From an uncultured Paracoccaceae bacterium (GTDB taxonomy: Bacteria; Pseudomonadota; Alphaproteobacteria; Rhodobacterales; Rhodobacteraceae): a stretch of DNA of 64,000 nt. This document shows, in pieces, positions 30,923 through 39,052 of this stretch. The stretch lies in contig CANMVA010000001.1 of NCBI GenBank assembly GCA_947501355.1, positions 2,317,492 to 2,381,491 on the forward strand, given 5' to 3'. The notes below the pieces were generated by a model. The model was not told the DNA's origin, did not search any database, and worked only from the letters and a program-made list of their open reading frames with translations. Made by a program: the position numbers and the translations under genes. Each line of letters begins with the position of its first letter. The first letter of the stretch is position 1.

Positions 30923-31422
30923 CCCTCCTTCACTTGATCCAGATAGATCAGCGGGTCGAAATCCTCGGGCAGTTCGTCAAGCCACTCGTCCGTGCGCGCG
31001 GCCTCTTCGCGCTCATATGTTTCGGGCTTCCAGATCTGGAACGTATCGCCTGCCGCGATGAAGAAGGCGGCGTCTTCGAGGTCGATCTTGTTGCGTAGTT
31101 TGGCAGGCATCACGATGCGGCCTGTTTCGTCCACGCTCGTGGGGAAAGATTGGCCGTGAAACAGACGCTGAAGCATCTTGCGCTCCATCGAGCCACGCGG
31201 GAGCGCATCGATCTTGTCGTCCACCTCGGCGATGGCGTCCATCGTATAGCATTCAAGGTATTTGCGGCGGTGATCACCATAGACGATCACCAGTTCAGGG
31301 CTGAGGCCTTGGGTGAATTGCGGGTCGCCCGCTTCCAGAACACGGCGAAAAGAGGCCGGGATAGACACCCGCCCCTTGGCATCGACCTTCTGGTCGAACT
31401 CGCCTCTGAATCTGCGAACCAC
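30919..31422 (-). CDS. mraZ: Transcriptional regulator MraZ
   Basis: A 167-residue DNA-binding protein with two AbrB-like half domains, [14 protein letters not shown] near residue 15 and [14 protein letters not shown] near 95. MraZ binds repeated TGGGN boxes and controls the mraZ-rsmH operon and other genes. It is the first gene of the dcw cluster; two TGGGA repeats at 10-base period are found far upstream (31866-31879). Confidence 0.96.
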   Translation of the reverse strand: MVRRFRGEFDQKVDAKGRVSIPASFRRVLEAGDPQFTQGLSPELVIVYGDHRRKYLECYTMDAIAEVDDKIDALPRGSMERKMLQRLFHGQSFPTSVDETGRIVMPAKLRNKIDLEDAAFFIAAGDTFQIWKPETYEREEAARTDEWLDELPEDFDPLIYLDQVKEG

Positions 31423-31476
31423 TGTCCCGTAGCCCTTCTCTGCCTGCCCCGAAATGCGGGGGCTTTAAATGGGAAC

Positions 31477-31510
31477 GGCGGATTGAGCTGCTGCCACTGC
31501 CCAATCCGCC
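31477..31510 (-). promoter_or_regulatory. hairpin in the mraZ leader
   Basis: GGCGGATTG (31477-31485) and CAATCCGCC (31502-31510) form a perfect 9-bp stem with a 16-base loop, 55 bases before the mraZ start codon. No T-run follows, so it is more likely a leader structure than a terminator. Confidence 0.4.
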
Positions 31511-31710
31511 GCCCGTTTCCCTTGCGGGATGTCCGACTGCGCGCGCCACCTGGGGGGATGTCTGCTCGCTCGCGCGCCGGATCTCTTTGTTCGGTGAAAG
31601 CGGGTGCCTGTATGAAACCTGACTTGGTGCTTTTGTTCGGGGTTCTTGATCTGCCCCTGAAGCCCGTCCCTCATCCGATACATTAGGGATGACATGGGAT
31701 TTCATGGCAA

Positions 31711-31756
31711 TCAATGAAAAAATTTGGGCTCTAGCAACAAGATCGTGTTCTAGAGG
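31711..31756 (-). terminator. hairpin with T-run upstream of mraZ (possible mrp-gene terminator)
   Basis: On the minus strand CTCTAG and CTAGAG (31750-31755 and 31729-31734) pair perfectly, extended inside by AACA/TGTT with one bulge, then CCCAAATTTTTTC follows. It could end the transcript of the mrp-type gene about 330 bases upstream. The T-run starts six bases after the stem, so this is a moderate call. Confidence 0.35.
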
Positions 31757-31865
31757 GCGTCAGAAAACAAGATATAGTATGAAAATTACCTATCGTTACG
31801 CTTATTCTGTGCCCATAGGCGAAGTAAGCACAATATGTAGTAACACTTAGGAAATCGAAATATTT

Positions 31866-31879
31866 CCCATTATTTCCCA
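31866..31879 (-). promoter_or_regulatory. MraZ-box-like repeats
   Basis: The minus strand reads TGGGA-AATAA-TGGGA, two TGGGN units at exactly 10-base spacing, the known MraZ-binding pattern in Gram-negative bacteria. They lie 440 bases upstream of mraZ, further than usual, in an AT-rich stretch. A third unit is not present. Confidence 0.45.
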
Positions 31880-32084
31880 GAAAAATTACAATCAGATCAA
31901 TTTTGAAGCCGATATAAGCCCAGAGCCACAGTTAATCTACCAGAATTAGTGCTGGACTCGCAGAGTGATTCGCCTGCCAGACCCGCCCAGCCCAAAGCGA
32001 GCCCATGAATTCCCATGGCGCTCCGCGCATCCAAGCGCGCCAAATCAAACTTGGAAATGTTCGCCGAAGGCGGACGCCGCTGGA

Positions 32085-33158
32085 TCAGGCCATCCCGCCA
32101 TCGACCAGACGGCGGGCCAACGCGCCATAGGCTTGCGCCACCACGCCGTCGCCCGCGGCGATCGGTGTGCCGCTATCCCCGGCCAAGCGGGTCTCAAGGT
32201 CTATTGGCAGTGCGCCAAGGAACGGCAAGCCCAAGGCCGCCGCTTCGGCCTCTACGCCACCCTGCCCGAAGATATGCGCCTCATGCCCGCATTTTTCACA
32301 GACATAGCCGGACATGTTCTCGATCAATCCCAGAACGGGCGTTTTCAAGGTGTTAAACATGTCGAGCGCTTTGCGTGCATCCAGCAACGCCACGTCTTGC
32401 GGGGTGGAGACGACAAGCGCGCCGGTCAGTTCCGCCTTCGTGCAGAGCGTCAGTTGCACATCGCCCGTCCCCGGTGGCAGATCGACGATCAGCACATCCA
32501 GATTGCCCCATTTCACCTGTCCCAGCATCTGCTGCAACGCGCCCATGAGCATCGGTCCACGCCAGACAACAGCCTTGGCGGCGTCGACCATCAAGCCGAT
32601 GGACATGAAGGTCACACCATGGGCCTCAAGAGGGATGATCGTTTTGCCATCGGGCGAGGCCGGGCGTTTGCTGGACCCCATCATGCGCGGCTGGCTGGGG
32701 CCGTAGATATCGGCATCGAGCAATCCTACGCGGCGCCCCTGTCGCGCCAGTGCCACAGCAAGGTTCGAGGACACGGTGGATTTGCCCACCCCGCCTTTGC
32801 CCGAGGCCACGGCAAGGATGCGGTCCACGCCCGGCACTTTCAAAGGCCCCTCCTGCGGTTTCGGATGCCCGCCGATCTTGAGCGAGGGCGGCTCTGGCGC
32901 TTTGGGTGCCGGCCCATGGGCGGTCAGCGCGACCGAGACCTGATCAACCCCTGGCAAAGCCGCGATCATCTGCTCGGCGGCGGCGCGGATCGGTTCCATC
33001 TTCTGGGCAAGCTCCGGCGAGGGCGCTTCAAGCACGAATCTCACCGTGCCGCCGTCGATTGTCAGCGCCCGAACCATATCTTCGGAGATCAACGTGCCGC
33101 CCTGGGGCAGCGCGATCTTGCTAAGTGCCGTTTCGATCTGATCCCGCGTTATCGCCAT
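32085..33158 (-). CDS. apbC: Mrp/NBP35 (ApbC) family iron-sulfur cluster carrier ATPase
   Basis: A P-loop ATPase of 357 residues. It has an N-terminal MIP18-like domain (about 1-80), the deviant Walker [11 protein letters not shown] near residue 125, and the C-x-x-C cluster site [12 protein letters not shown]. Proteins of this family carry and transfer Fe-S clusters in the cytosol. The start at 33158 ([12 protein letters not shown]) is preceded by GGGCGAG and matches the family. Confidence 0.93.
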   Translation of the reverse strand: MAITRDQIETALSKIALPQGGTLISEDMVRALTIDGGTVRFVLEAPSPELAQKMEPIRAAAEQMIAALPGVDQVSVALTAHGPAPKAPEPPSLKIGGHPKPQEGPLKVPGVDRILAVASGKGGVGKSTVSSNLAVALARQGRRVGLLDADIYGPSQPRMMGSSKRPASPDGKTIIPLEAHGVTFMSIGLMVDAAKAVVWRGPMLMGALQQMLGQVKWGNLDVLIVDLPPGTGDVQLTLCTKAELTGALVVSTPQDVALLDARKALDMFNTLKTPVLGLIENMSGYVCEKCGHEAHIFGQGGVEAEAAALGLPFLGALPIDLETRLAGDSGTPIAAGDGVVAQAYGALARRLVDGGMA

Positions 33159-33318
33159 CTGCTCGCCCTTTGTGCGTCCCGCCTCATTCGCAATCACCGC
33201 ATTCCGAATGAAGCGCGTCTCTAATACATAAGCCGCCCGCAAATGAGGCAAGAGCCTCAAATTTCGCCCAGCATTATCCCATGCGTGTCGCGCATATCAG
33301 GTTTGCAGCATTGGGGCA

Positions 33319-33346
33319 TTGTGCAACTGCAGCATTCACCCATATT
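33319..33346 (+). promoter_or_regulatory. candidate promoter of the DUF1127-sRNA unit
   Basis: TTGTGC (33319-33324) and CATATT (33341-33346) are spaced by 16 bases, about 55 bases before the DUF1127 start. The -10 resembles RpoH-type boxes. In Rhodobacter sphaeroides the homologous unit is driven by RpoHI/RpoHII; equivalence here is inference. Confidence 0.4.
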
Positions 33347-33402
33347 TAACCCAACGGCGCTAGAACGCTGGCGCAACCGAGCATGAAATCAAAGGCGAAA
33401 CA

Positions 33403-33618
33403 ATGGCATATGTCACGCACACATCAGTTGGCTCCGATAGCCACGTCGAAAAATCCAAAGCGCTTTGGTCCTCGCTGACCTCCCGCTTTACCGCATACCG
33501 CAATTATCGCCGCACGCTGTCCGAGCTGCGGACCCTGACCACACGCGAATTGGCCGATCTGGGTTTGAACCGATCGATGCTCAAACGCGTTGCGATGGAA
33601 GCCGCCTACGACGCGTAG
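33403..33618 (+). CDS. DUF1127 small basic protein
   Basis: A 71-residue protein ending in a DUF1127 domain: YRNYRRTLSELRTLTTRELADLGLNRSML. Such small arginine-rich proteins are linked to stress adaptation and RNA turnover in alphaproteobacteria. In Rhodobacter the equivalent gene is cotranscribed with the CcsR sRNAs, and a CcsR-like RNA follows here after 17 bases. AAAGGCGAAAC precedes the ATG. Confidence 0.9.
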   Translation: MAYVTHTSVGSDSHVEKSKALWSSLTSRFTAYRNYRRTLSELRTLTTRELADLGLNRSMLKRVAMEAAYDA

Positions 33619-33635
33619 GCCCGATATTCCGAGAT

Positions 33636-33718
33636 CAGGCGTTCCTCTCCTCCTCCCTGGGACGTCTGAAAATTAGCGGCGGCACCTCTCCTCCTCCCTG
33701 GTGTCGCCGCCTTTTTTT
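33636..33718 (+). ncRNA. CcsR-type ('cuckoo') sRNA with twin CCUCCUCCC loops
   Basis: Two hairpins carry the same 13-base loop TCTCCTCCTCCCT. Hairpin one: CAGGCGTTCC (33636-33645) pairs with GGGACGTCTG (33659-33668). Hairpin two: GCGGCGGCACC (33676-33686) pairs with GGTGTCGCCGC (33700-33710), followed by seven T, so it is also the terminator. The CCUCCUCCC loops are anti-Shine-Dalgarno sequences. Twin hairpins of this kind 3' of a DUF1127 gene define the CcsR/cuckoo RNA family of Rhodobacteraceae, processed from the mRNA. Only one copy is present here, versus four in R. sphaeroides. Confidence 0.9.
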
Positions 33719-33771
33719 GCCCTGACATGATCTGTGCTAGACTGCGCCCGTCCTTATGCGGAGCCTGTCTC

Positions 33772-34158
33772 ATGTCCCCCACCCCCTCCATCGTTCCCTA
33801 TTTCAGCTATGCCGACGGCAAAGCTGCAATGGCCTTTCTGACAAAGGCGTTCGGGCTGTCGGTGGTACAAAGCTATGACGACGAAAATGGCGTGCTCCAA
33901 CATGCCGAGATGCGCTTCGGCACTGGTGTCATCATGATCGGAACTGCCGACAGGGCGAAAGGATCGCCGGGGGTCTACCTTGTCGTCGAAGACGTGCAGG
34001 CGCATTTCGAGACGGCGAAGGCGGCGGGGGCGCAGATCGTCTATCCGCCAGAGCAAACCGAATGGGGCACGTGGCGCTACCGCGCGAAAGATCCCGAAGG
34101 GCATGAATGGAGTTTTGGCAATTATGCGCCCTCGACCGAGCCGCCTGACTGGGGTTAG
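33772..34158 (+). CDS. VOC family (glyoxalase/bleomycin resistance-like) protein
   Basis: A 128-residue vicinal-oxygen-chelate protein: PYFSYADGKAAMAFLTKAFG at the start, LQHAEMRFGTGVIMIG in the middle and RAKDPEGHEWSFGNY at the end, with His and Glu in the usual metal positions. The substrate is not visible. The ATG at 33772 is preceded by GGAG at 8 bases; the upstream in-frame ATG at 33727 falls right after the sRNA terminator. Confidence 0.85.
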   Translation: MSPTPSIVPYFSYADGKAAMAFLTKAFGLSVVQSYDDENGVLQHAEMRFGTGVIMIGTADRAKGSPGVYLVVEDVQAHFETAKAAGAQIVYPPEQTEWGTWRYRAKDPEGHEWSFGNYAPSTEPPDWG

Positions 34159-34607
34159 CCGCGCATGTTTTTGGGCGAACCCATCACCATGTAGCTGTTG
34201 ATCGCGTTGACATTGGGCACTTGGCCCAGCTTTTCGGTGTGGAAGGTCTTGTAGGACGCAAGATCAGGCACCTCGACCCGCAGCAGATATTCAAAGACGC
34301 CGGACACGTTATGGCATTCGGTGACTTCCGGGGCGATGCGCATCGCGGATTCGAAGCCTTCCTGCGAGCCTTTTGAGTGGTCCGAAAGGCCGACCATCAC
34401 ATAAACGGTGAACCCCTGCCCCAACTGGTCGCGGTCGAGAACAGCGCGGTAGCCTTTGATAAGGCCCGTCTTTTCAAGCTCTTGCACCCGGCGCAAACAG
34501 GCGGAGGGGGACAGACCCACGCGGTCTGCCAGTTCGATATTGCTGAGCCGCCCGTCGCGAGACAGCTCATGCAATATTCGGTCGGTTATCTCATCCAATC
34601 TCGCCAT
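34155..34607 (-). CDS. Lrp/AsnC family transcriptional regulator
   Basis: A 150-residue regulator. An N-terminal winged helix (ITDRILHELSRDGRLSNIELADRVGLSPSACLRRVQELE) is followed by a RAM/AsnC ligand domain (about 65-140). It is divergent from a LysE-type exporter, with a TGCAAT-TTC-ATTGCA palindrome between them, so it probably regulates the exporter in response to an amino acid. Confidence 0.93.
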   Translation of the reverse strand: MARLDEITDRILHELSRDGRLSNIELADRVGLSPSACLRRVQELEKTGLIKGYRAVLDRDQLGQGFTVYVMVGLSDHSKGSQEGFESAMRIAPEVTECHNVSGVFEYLLRVEVPDLASYKTFHTEKLGQVPNVNAINSYMVMGSPKNMRG

Positions 34608-34640
34608 TTGTTGCGGTAATACGCGATATTCTCGGCAACT

Positions 34641-34655
34641 TGCAATTTCATTGCA
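34641..34655. promoter_or_regulatory. operator-like palindrome between lrp-type and lysE-type genes
   Basis: TGCAAT-TTC-ATTGCA has perfect 6-bp arms and a 3-base centre, a size typical for Lrp/AsnC sites. It lies 34 bases before the Lrp-type start and 26 bases before the exporter start. Confidence 0.55.
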
Positions 34656-34680
34656 CGCTTTGCGCCATAAAATTGCGCCT

Positions 34681-35277
34681 ATGACCTATGATCTTCTCAC
34701 CGCCCTTGCCGCTTTTGCCTTTGTCAGCTCGATCACGCCGGGGCCGAACAACCTGATGTTGATGGCCTCTGGCGCGAATTACGGGGTATGGCGGACACTG
34801 CCGCATATGCTGGGCGTGGCGTTGGGTTTTGTCTTTATGGTCATTCTCGTCGGCGTTGGCCTAATCCAGATTTTTGACGCTTTCCCAGTAGCTTATACGG
34901 TTCTGAAAGTCCTGTCTGTGGGCTACCTTCTGTATCTGGCCTGGAAAATAGCCACCGCAGCCGCGCCGGACGCAGCAGAGCCAACAGGCACGCCGATGAC
35001 CTTCCTACAGGCCGCAGCCTTTCAATGGGTGAACCCGAAGGCATGGACCATGGCGCTGACGGCGATCAGTGTCTACGCCGCGCCAAGTGCCGGAATTTGG
35101 GGTATTTTTCTGGTTGGCGTGGTGTTCGGGCTGATCAACCTGCCGTCGGTGGGACTGTGGGCGTGGATGGGGCAACAATTGCGCCGCGTGCTGGACGACC
35201 CGCGCAAATTGCGGGCCTTCAACATCACGATGGCGGTGCTGCTTGTGGCCTCGCTTTGGCCGTTGGTCGCGCCGTAA
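34681..35277 (+). CDS. LysE/RhtB family amino acid exporter
   Basis: A 198-residue inner-membrane protein with six hydrophobic segments and the LysE/RhtB opening SITPGPNNLMLMASGANYG. WVNPKAWTMALTAISVY is the conserved central loop. The family exports amino acids and related compounds. The ATG at 34681 is chosen since the open frame upstream reads through the operator and the divergent gene. Confidence 0.92.
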   Translation: MTYDLLTALAAFAFVSSITPGPNNLMLMASGANYGVWRTLPHMLGVALGFVFMVILVGVGLIQIFDAFPVAYTVLKVLSVGYLLYLAWKIATAAAPDAAEPTGTPMTFLQAAAFQWVNPKAWTMALTAISVYAAPSAGIWGIFLVGVVFGLINLPSVGLWAWMGQQLRRVLDDPRKLRAFNITMAVLLVASLWPLVAP

Positions 35278-35291
35278 GGCCTGTTGGCTGC

Positions 35292-37643
35292 TTAGAAGGG
35301 CACGTCGTCGGCCATGTCAGCCGCCACCACGAACTTGGCGACGACCTTTTTGCCGCCTGCCTTGTCGAACTCGATATCCAGCTTGTCGCCTTCGATCCCC
35401 ATGATCGTGCCGTAGCCGAACTTCTGGTGGAACACCCGGTCGCCTGCGGTGTGGGCGCTGACAGCGGTGACGTCGATGACGATGTTCTTGCTTTCGGCGG
35501 GTTGGGACATGCCGCGCTGACCTGCGCGTTGCTGCAAGCGGCGCCAACCGGGGGAGTTGTAGACGTTGGCGTCGGCGACCGCTTGATCCATGGCTGAGGA
35601 CGGGGCGGCCGCGCCGTAGCCGCCACCATAGAGGCCGGGGGGTGTGAGGACATCGACGTGATCCTCGGGCAGCTCATCAATGAAGCGCGAGGGGATGGAG
35701 CTTTGCCATTGGCCGTAGACGCGGCGGTTGGCGGCGAAGGAAATCGTGCAAACCTCTTCGGCGCGGGTGATGCCGACGTAAGCGAGGCGGCGTTCTTCTT
35801 CCAAGCCTTTCAGACCGGATTCGTCCATGGAGCGTTGCGACGGGAACAGGCCGTCTTCCCAGCCGGGCAGGAACACGGCGGGAAATTCGAGGCCCTTGGC
35901 CGCGTGGAGGGTCATGATGGAGACTTTCTCCTCCGCCCCTTCGCTTTCATTGTCCATGATGAGGCTGACATGTTCGAGGAAGCCTTGCAGGTTCTCGAAG
36001 CCTTCGAGCGCTTTGACGAGCTCCTTGAGGTTTTCAAGGCGTCCCGGCGCTTCAGGGGTTTTGTCGTTCTGCCAATGGCCGGTGTAGCCGGAGTCATCGA
36101 GGATGATCTCTGCTGTTTCGATGTGGCTTTGTGTCGTGTCGCGCACCATCGCGGCCCAGCGGTCGATGCCATCGACCAGTTTGGCCAGTTCCGTGCCGCC
36201 CTTGCCGCCCAGACCCTTGGTGGCGACGAGCAGCCGCGCGCCTTCGTGTAGCGAGACGCCGTTTGAGCGGGCCATCATCTGGATTTTCTGCTGGGCTTTG
36301 TCGCCAAGGCCGCGTTTGGGGGTGTTCACGATCCGCTCAAACGCCAGATCATCGGCGGGGGAGACGGCGAGGCGAAAATAGGCCATCGCGTCGCGGATCT
36401 CCATCCGTTCGTAGAAACGCGGGCCGCCGATGACGCGGTAGGGCAGACCGATGGTCAGGAAGCGGTCCTCGAACGCGCGCATCTGGTGGGAGGCGCGGAC
36501 GAGGATGGCCATCTGGTCGAGGTTGTAGGGGCTCAGGCCGCGGGTGCCGGACTGCATCGCCTCAATCTCGTCGCCGACCCATCGGGCTTCCTCATCGCCG
36601 TCCCAATGGCCAATCAGACGGACCTTTTCGCCGTGTTCCTCGGCGGTCCAGAGGGTTTTGCCGAGACGGCCCTTGTTGGCGTCGATCACGCCGGAGGCGG
36701 CGGCGAGGATGTGGGGGGTGGAGCGGTAGTTCTGCTCCAGCCGGACGACATGGGCGCCGGGGAAGTCTTTCTCGAACCGCAGGATATTGCCCACCTCGGC
36801 CCCGCGCCAGCCGTAGATGGATTGGTCGTCATCGCCAACGCAGCAGATGTTCTTGTGACCGTCTGCCAGGAGGCGCAGCCAGAGGTATTGGGCGACGTTG
36901 GTGTCTTGGTATTCGTCCACGAGGATGTAGCGGAACCAGCGGCGGTATTGCTCCAGAACGTCTTGATTTTGCTGGAAGATCGTCACCATATGGAGCAGCA
37001 GATCGCCGAAATCGGTGGCATTTAGCTGGATCAGGCGGGCCTGGTATTGGGCATAAAGCTCAACGCCCTTGCCGTCATAGGCCCCGCTTTCGGCAACGGG
37101 GACATTCTCGGGCGTCCAGGCGCGGTTTTTCCAGCTGTCGATGATGCCTGCGAGCATCCGCGCGGGCCAGCGTTTGTCGTCGATGTTAGCAGCTTGGATA
37201 AGCTGCTTAAAAATGCGGGTTTGGTCATCGGTGTCGAGGATCGTAAAATTCGACTTTAGGCCCACGAGTTCGGCATGGCGGCGTAGTAGCTTTGCAGAAA
37301 TCGAATGGAATGTGCCCATCCACCGCACATCGTCTATGCGAGGCTCCATCGTTGCGGCCCTAACCTTCATCTCATGGGCAGCCCTATTCGTAAAAGTAAC
37401 GGCCAAAACTTGATGAGGCAAAGCGGTCCGTGTCGCTATCAGATGCGCGATACGGGTGGCGAGCGCCTTGGTCTTGCCGGTCCCTGCACCTGCGAGCATG
37501 AGGACGGGGCCTTCCAGCGTCTTCACTGCCTCGCGTTGGGCGTCATTTAGTCCATCCAAATACTGCGTCGCAGGACGCGCCATCGCGCGTTGGGATAGCG
37601 GGACGGCGGCCTCGAAGGCGTCGTTTTCGTCAAAACTGCTCAT
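35292..37643 (-). CDS. uvrD: UvrD/PcrA-type ATP-dependent DNA helicase
   Basis: A superfamily 1A 3'-5' helicase of 783 residues for repair and replication restart. Motif I is AGAGTGKTKALATRI, motif II VDEYQDTN, motif III GDDDQSIYGWRGA, motif V LHAAKGLEF and motif VI VGITRAEEV. The C-terminal 60 residues (VFHQKFGYGTIMGIEGDKLDI) form the PcrA/UvrD Tudor-like tail. The start at 37643 (MSSFDENDAF) is preferred over an upstream ATG in the leader. Confidence 0.95.
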   Translation of the reverse strand: MSSFDENDAFEAAVPLSQRAMARPATQYLDGLNDAQREAVKTLEGPVLMLAGAGTGKTKALATRIAHLIATRTALPHQVLAVTFTNRAAHEMKVRAATMEPRIDDVRWMGTFHSISAKLLRRHAELVGLKSNFTILDTDDQTRIFKQLIQAANIDDKRWPARMLAGIIDSWKNRAWTPENVPVAESGAYDGKGVELYAQYQARLIQLNATDFGDLLLHMVTIFQQNQDVLEQYRRWFRYILVDEYQDTNVAQYLWLRLLADGHKNICCVGDDDQSIYGWRGAEVGNILRFEKDFPGAHVVRLEQNYRSTPHILAAASGVIDANKGRLGKTLWTAEEHGEKVRLIGHWDGDEEARWVGDEIEAMQSGTRGLSPYNLDQMAILVRASHQMRAFEDRFLTIGLPYRVIGGPRFYERMEIRDAMAYFRLAVSPADDLAFERIVNTPKRGLGDKAQQKIQMMARSNGVSLHEGARLLVATKGLGGKGGTELAKLVDGIDRWAAMVRDTTQSHIETAEIILDDSGYTGHWQNDKTPEAPGRLENLKELVKALEGFENLQGFLEHVSLIMDNESEGAEEKVSIMTLHAAKGLEFPAVFLPGWEDGLFPSQRSMDESGLKGLEEERRLAYVGITRAEEVCTISFAANRRVYGQWQSSIPSRFIDELPEDHVDVLTPPGLYGGGYGAAAPSSAMDQAVADANVYNSPGWRRLQQRAGQRGMSQPAESKNIVIDVTAVSAHTAGDRVFHQKFGYGTIMGIEGDKLDIEFDKAGGKKVVAKFVVAADMADDVPF

Positions 37644-37821
37644 GGGTGGAAAGGTAGCGCGGTTTGGCGGCAAGGGAAAGAGGGTGTTCGCGGTCTGTTC
37701 CAGGGCAATTGCAAAGCAAATGCCCACCGATAGGTGATTGCCTGCAATCACCGTAAGGTCGGAGGAGCCTATCCGCCTAAAAGCGCTTTGGGATCAGCTC
37801 ATTACACGGTATCTCAAGCCA

Positions 37822-38961
37822 ATGGACCTGCATTCAAGCCACCCTGCCCTGTCGGATGTGAAAGCTCGCGCGCGGCGGCGCATCCCGCATTTCGTGTGGG
37901 AGTATCTGGATTCGGCAACCGGCAATGAGCGGACCCTGGCCCGCAATCGGGACGCGTTGGACCGGGTGCTGTTTGAGCCGGCGGTGTTGCAGGGGCCGGT
38001 GGCTCCGGACCTGTCATGTTCACTGATGGGGCGGGAGTATGCGGTGCCGTTTGGGATCTCTCCGGTGGGGATGTCGGGGCTGATCTGGCCGGATGCAGAG
38101 CGGATTTTGGCGCGGTTCGCGGCGGATGCAGGCATGCCTTACGGGATGTCGACGGTGGCGTCTCAGGTGCCCGAATATGTGGGCCCTTGTGCGGGGGATC
38201 AGGGGTGGTTTCAGCTTTATCCTCCCGGTGAGCCGGAGATCCGCGATGATATGTTGCGGCGCGCGAAGGATGCGGGGTTTCATACGCTCATTCTGACGGT
38301 CGATGTGCCGGGGCCGTCGCGGCGGGAGCGGCAGACGCGGGGTGGGTTGGTGCAGCCTCCGGTGCTGCGGGGCAAGATGATTGCGCAGGCGGCGATGTGT
38401 CCGGCGTGGAGCCTTGGGACGCTGCGCCACGGGATGCCGCGGCTGCGGTTTATCGACAGTTATATGAAGCCCGGTGGGTTGCTGCCGTCGAATGCGCATG
38501 CGGGGTATCTGCTGCGGACCTCCCCGGATTGGGAGTATCTCAAGGCTTTGCGGGATGCGTGGGATGGGCCGCTGGTCGTGAAGGGTATCTTGCAAGCCGA
38601 GGATGCGGCGCGGATGGAGAGCGCAGGTGTAGATGCGGTTTGGGTATCGAACCATGCGGGCCGCCAGTTTGATGCGGCACCGGCAACGATTGAGGCACTG
38701 CCTGCGGTGCGGGCAGCCACCAAGCTGCCGGTGATTTTCGACAGCGGGATCGAAAGCGGGCTGGACGTGATGCGGGCGCTGGCTTTGGGCGCGGATTTCG
38801 TCATGCTGGGGCGTGCGTGGCATTACGGGTTGGCCGCATTCGGCGCACCGGGACTGGCCCATGTGGCCGATATTCTGGAGAAAGACATCATTGCCAACAT
38901 GACGCAGGTCGGCGCAAATCGCCTGTCCGAGCTGCGGGATACAGCAATTGTTATGCGCTAA
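37822..38961 (+). CDS. FMN-dependent alpha-hydroxy-acid dehydrogenase (LldD-like)
   Basis: A 379-residue TIM-barrel flavoenzyme. PFGISPVGMSGLIWPDAE, SNHAGRQFDAAPATIEALP with the catalytic His and Arg, and FDSGIESGLDVMRALALGADFVMLGR are all family signatures. It most likely oxidises L-lactate; mandelate or glycolate are alternatives. Together with the D-lactate type enzyme at 2819-4192 the cell may use both lactate isomers. No strong ribosome site precedes the ATG at 37822. Confidence 0.9.
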   Translation: MDLHSSHPALSDVKARARRRIPHFVWEYLDSATGNERTLARNRDALDRVLFEPAVLQGPVAPDLSCSLMGREYAVPFGISPVGMSGLIWPDAERILARFAADAGMPYGMSTVASQVPEYVGPCAGDQGWFQLYPPGEPEIRDDMLRRAKDAGFHTLILTVDVPGPSRRERQTRGGLVQPPVLRGKMIAQAAMCPAWSLGTLRHGMPRLRFIDSYMKPGGLLPSNAHAGYLLRTSPDWEYLKALRDAWDGPLVVKGILQAEDAARMESAGVDAVWVSNHAGRQFDAAPATIEALPAVRAATKLPVIFDSGIESGLDVMRALALGADFVMLGRAWHYGLAAFGAPGLAHVADILEKDIIANMTQVGANRLSELRDTAIVMR

Positions 38962-39052
38962 CGTATCCCTTACTACCCAGAACTACGCGTTGCCGGAGAC
39001 TTTCAAAGGTCTTAGACGGTGCGCGAATGCACTTTAAGTCAGGGAACCTGCC

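Larger units (their letters stand above)
31423..32084. other. 662-base non-coding region between mraZ and the mrp-type gene
   Basis: No convincing gene is seen. The part next to mraZ (31423-31680) is GC-rich and holds the hairpin at 31477-31510. The part 31690-31960 is AT-rich, holds a hairpin with 6-bp perfect arms followed by T-rich sequence, and the MraZ-box-like repeats. It is likely a regulatory leader plus the terminator of the upstream mrp-type gene, which reads in the same direction. Confidence 0.6.

Noticed and set aside
31423-31964. RNase P RNA or another large housekeeping RNA upstream of mraZ
   Set aside because: The conserved core strings of RNase P RNA (GAAAGTCCGGGC and AGAAACCCGG types) were not found on either strand.
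33727-33771. Upstream ATG of the VOC gene as the true start
   Set aside because: It lies only 8 bases after the sRNA terminator T-run and adds residues unlike the family; the ATG at 33772 has a good ribosome site.
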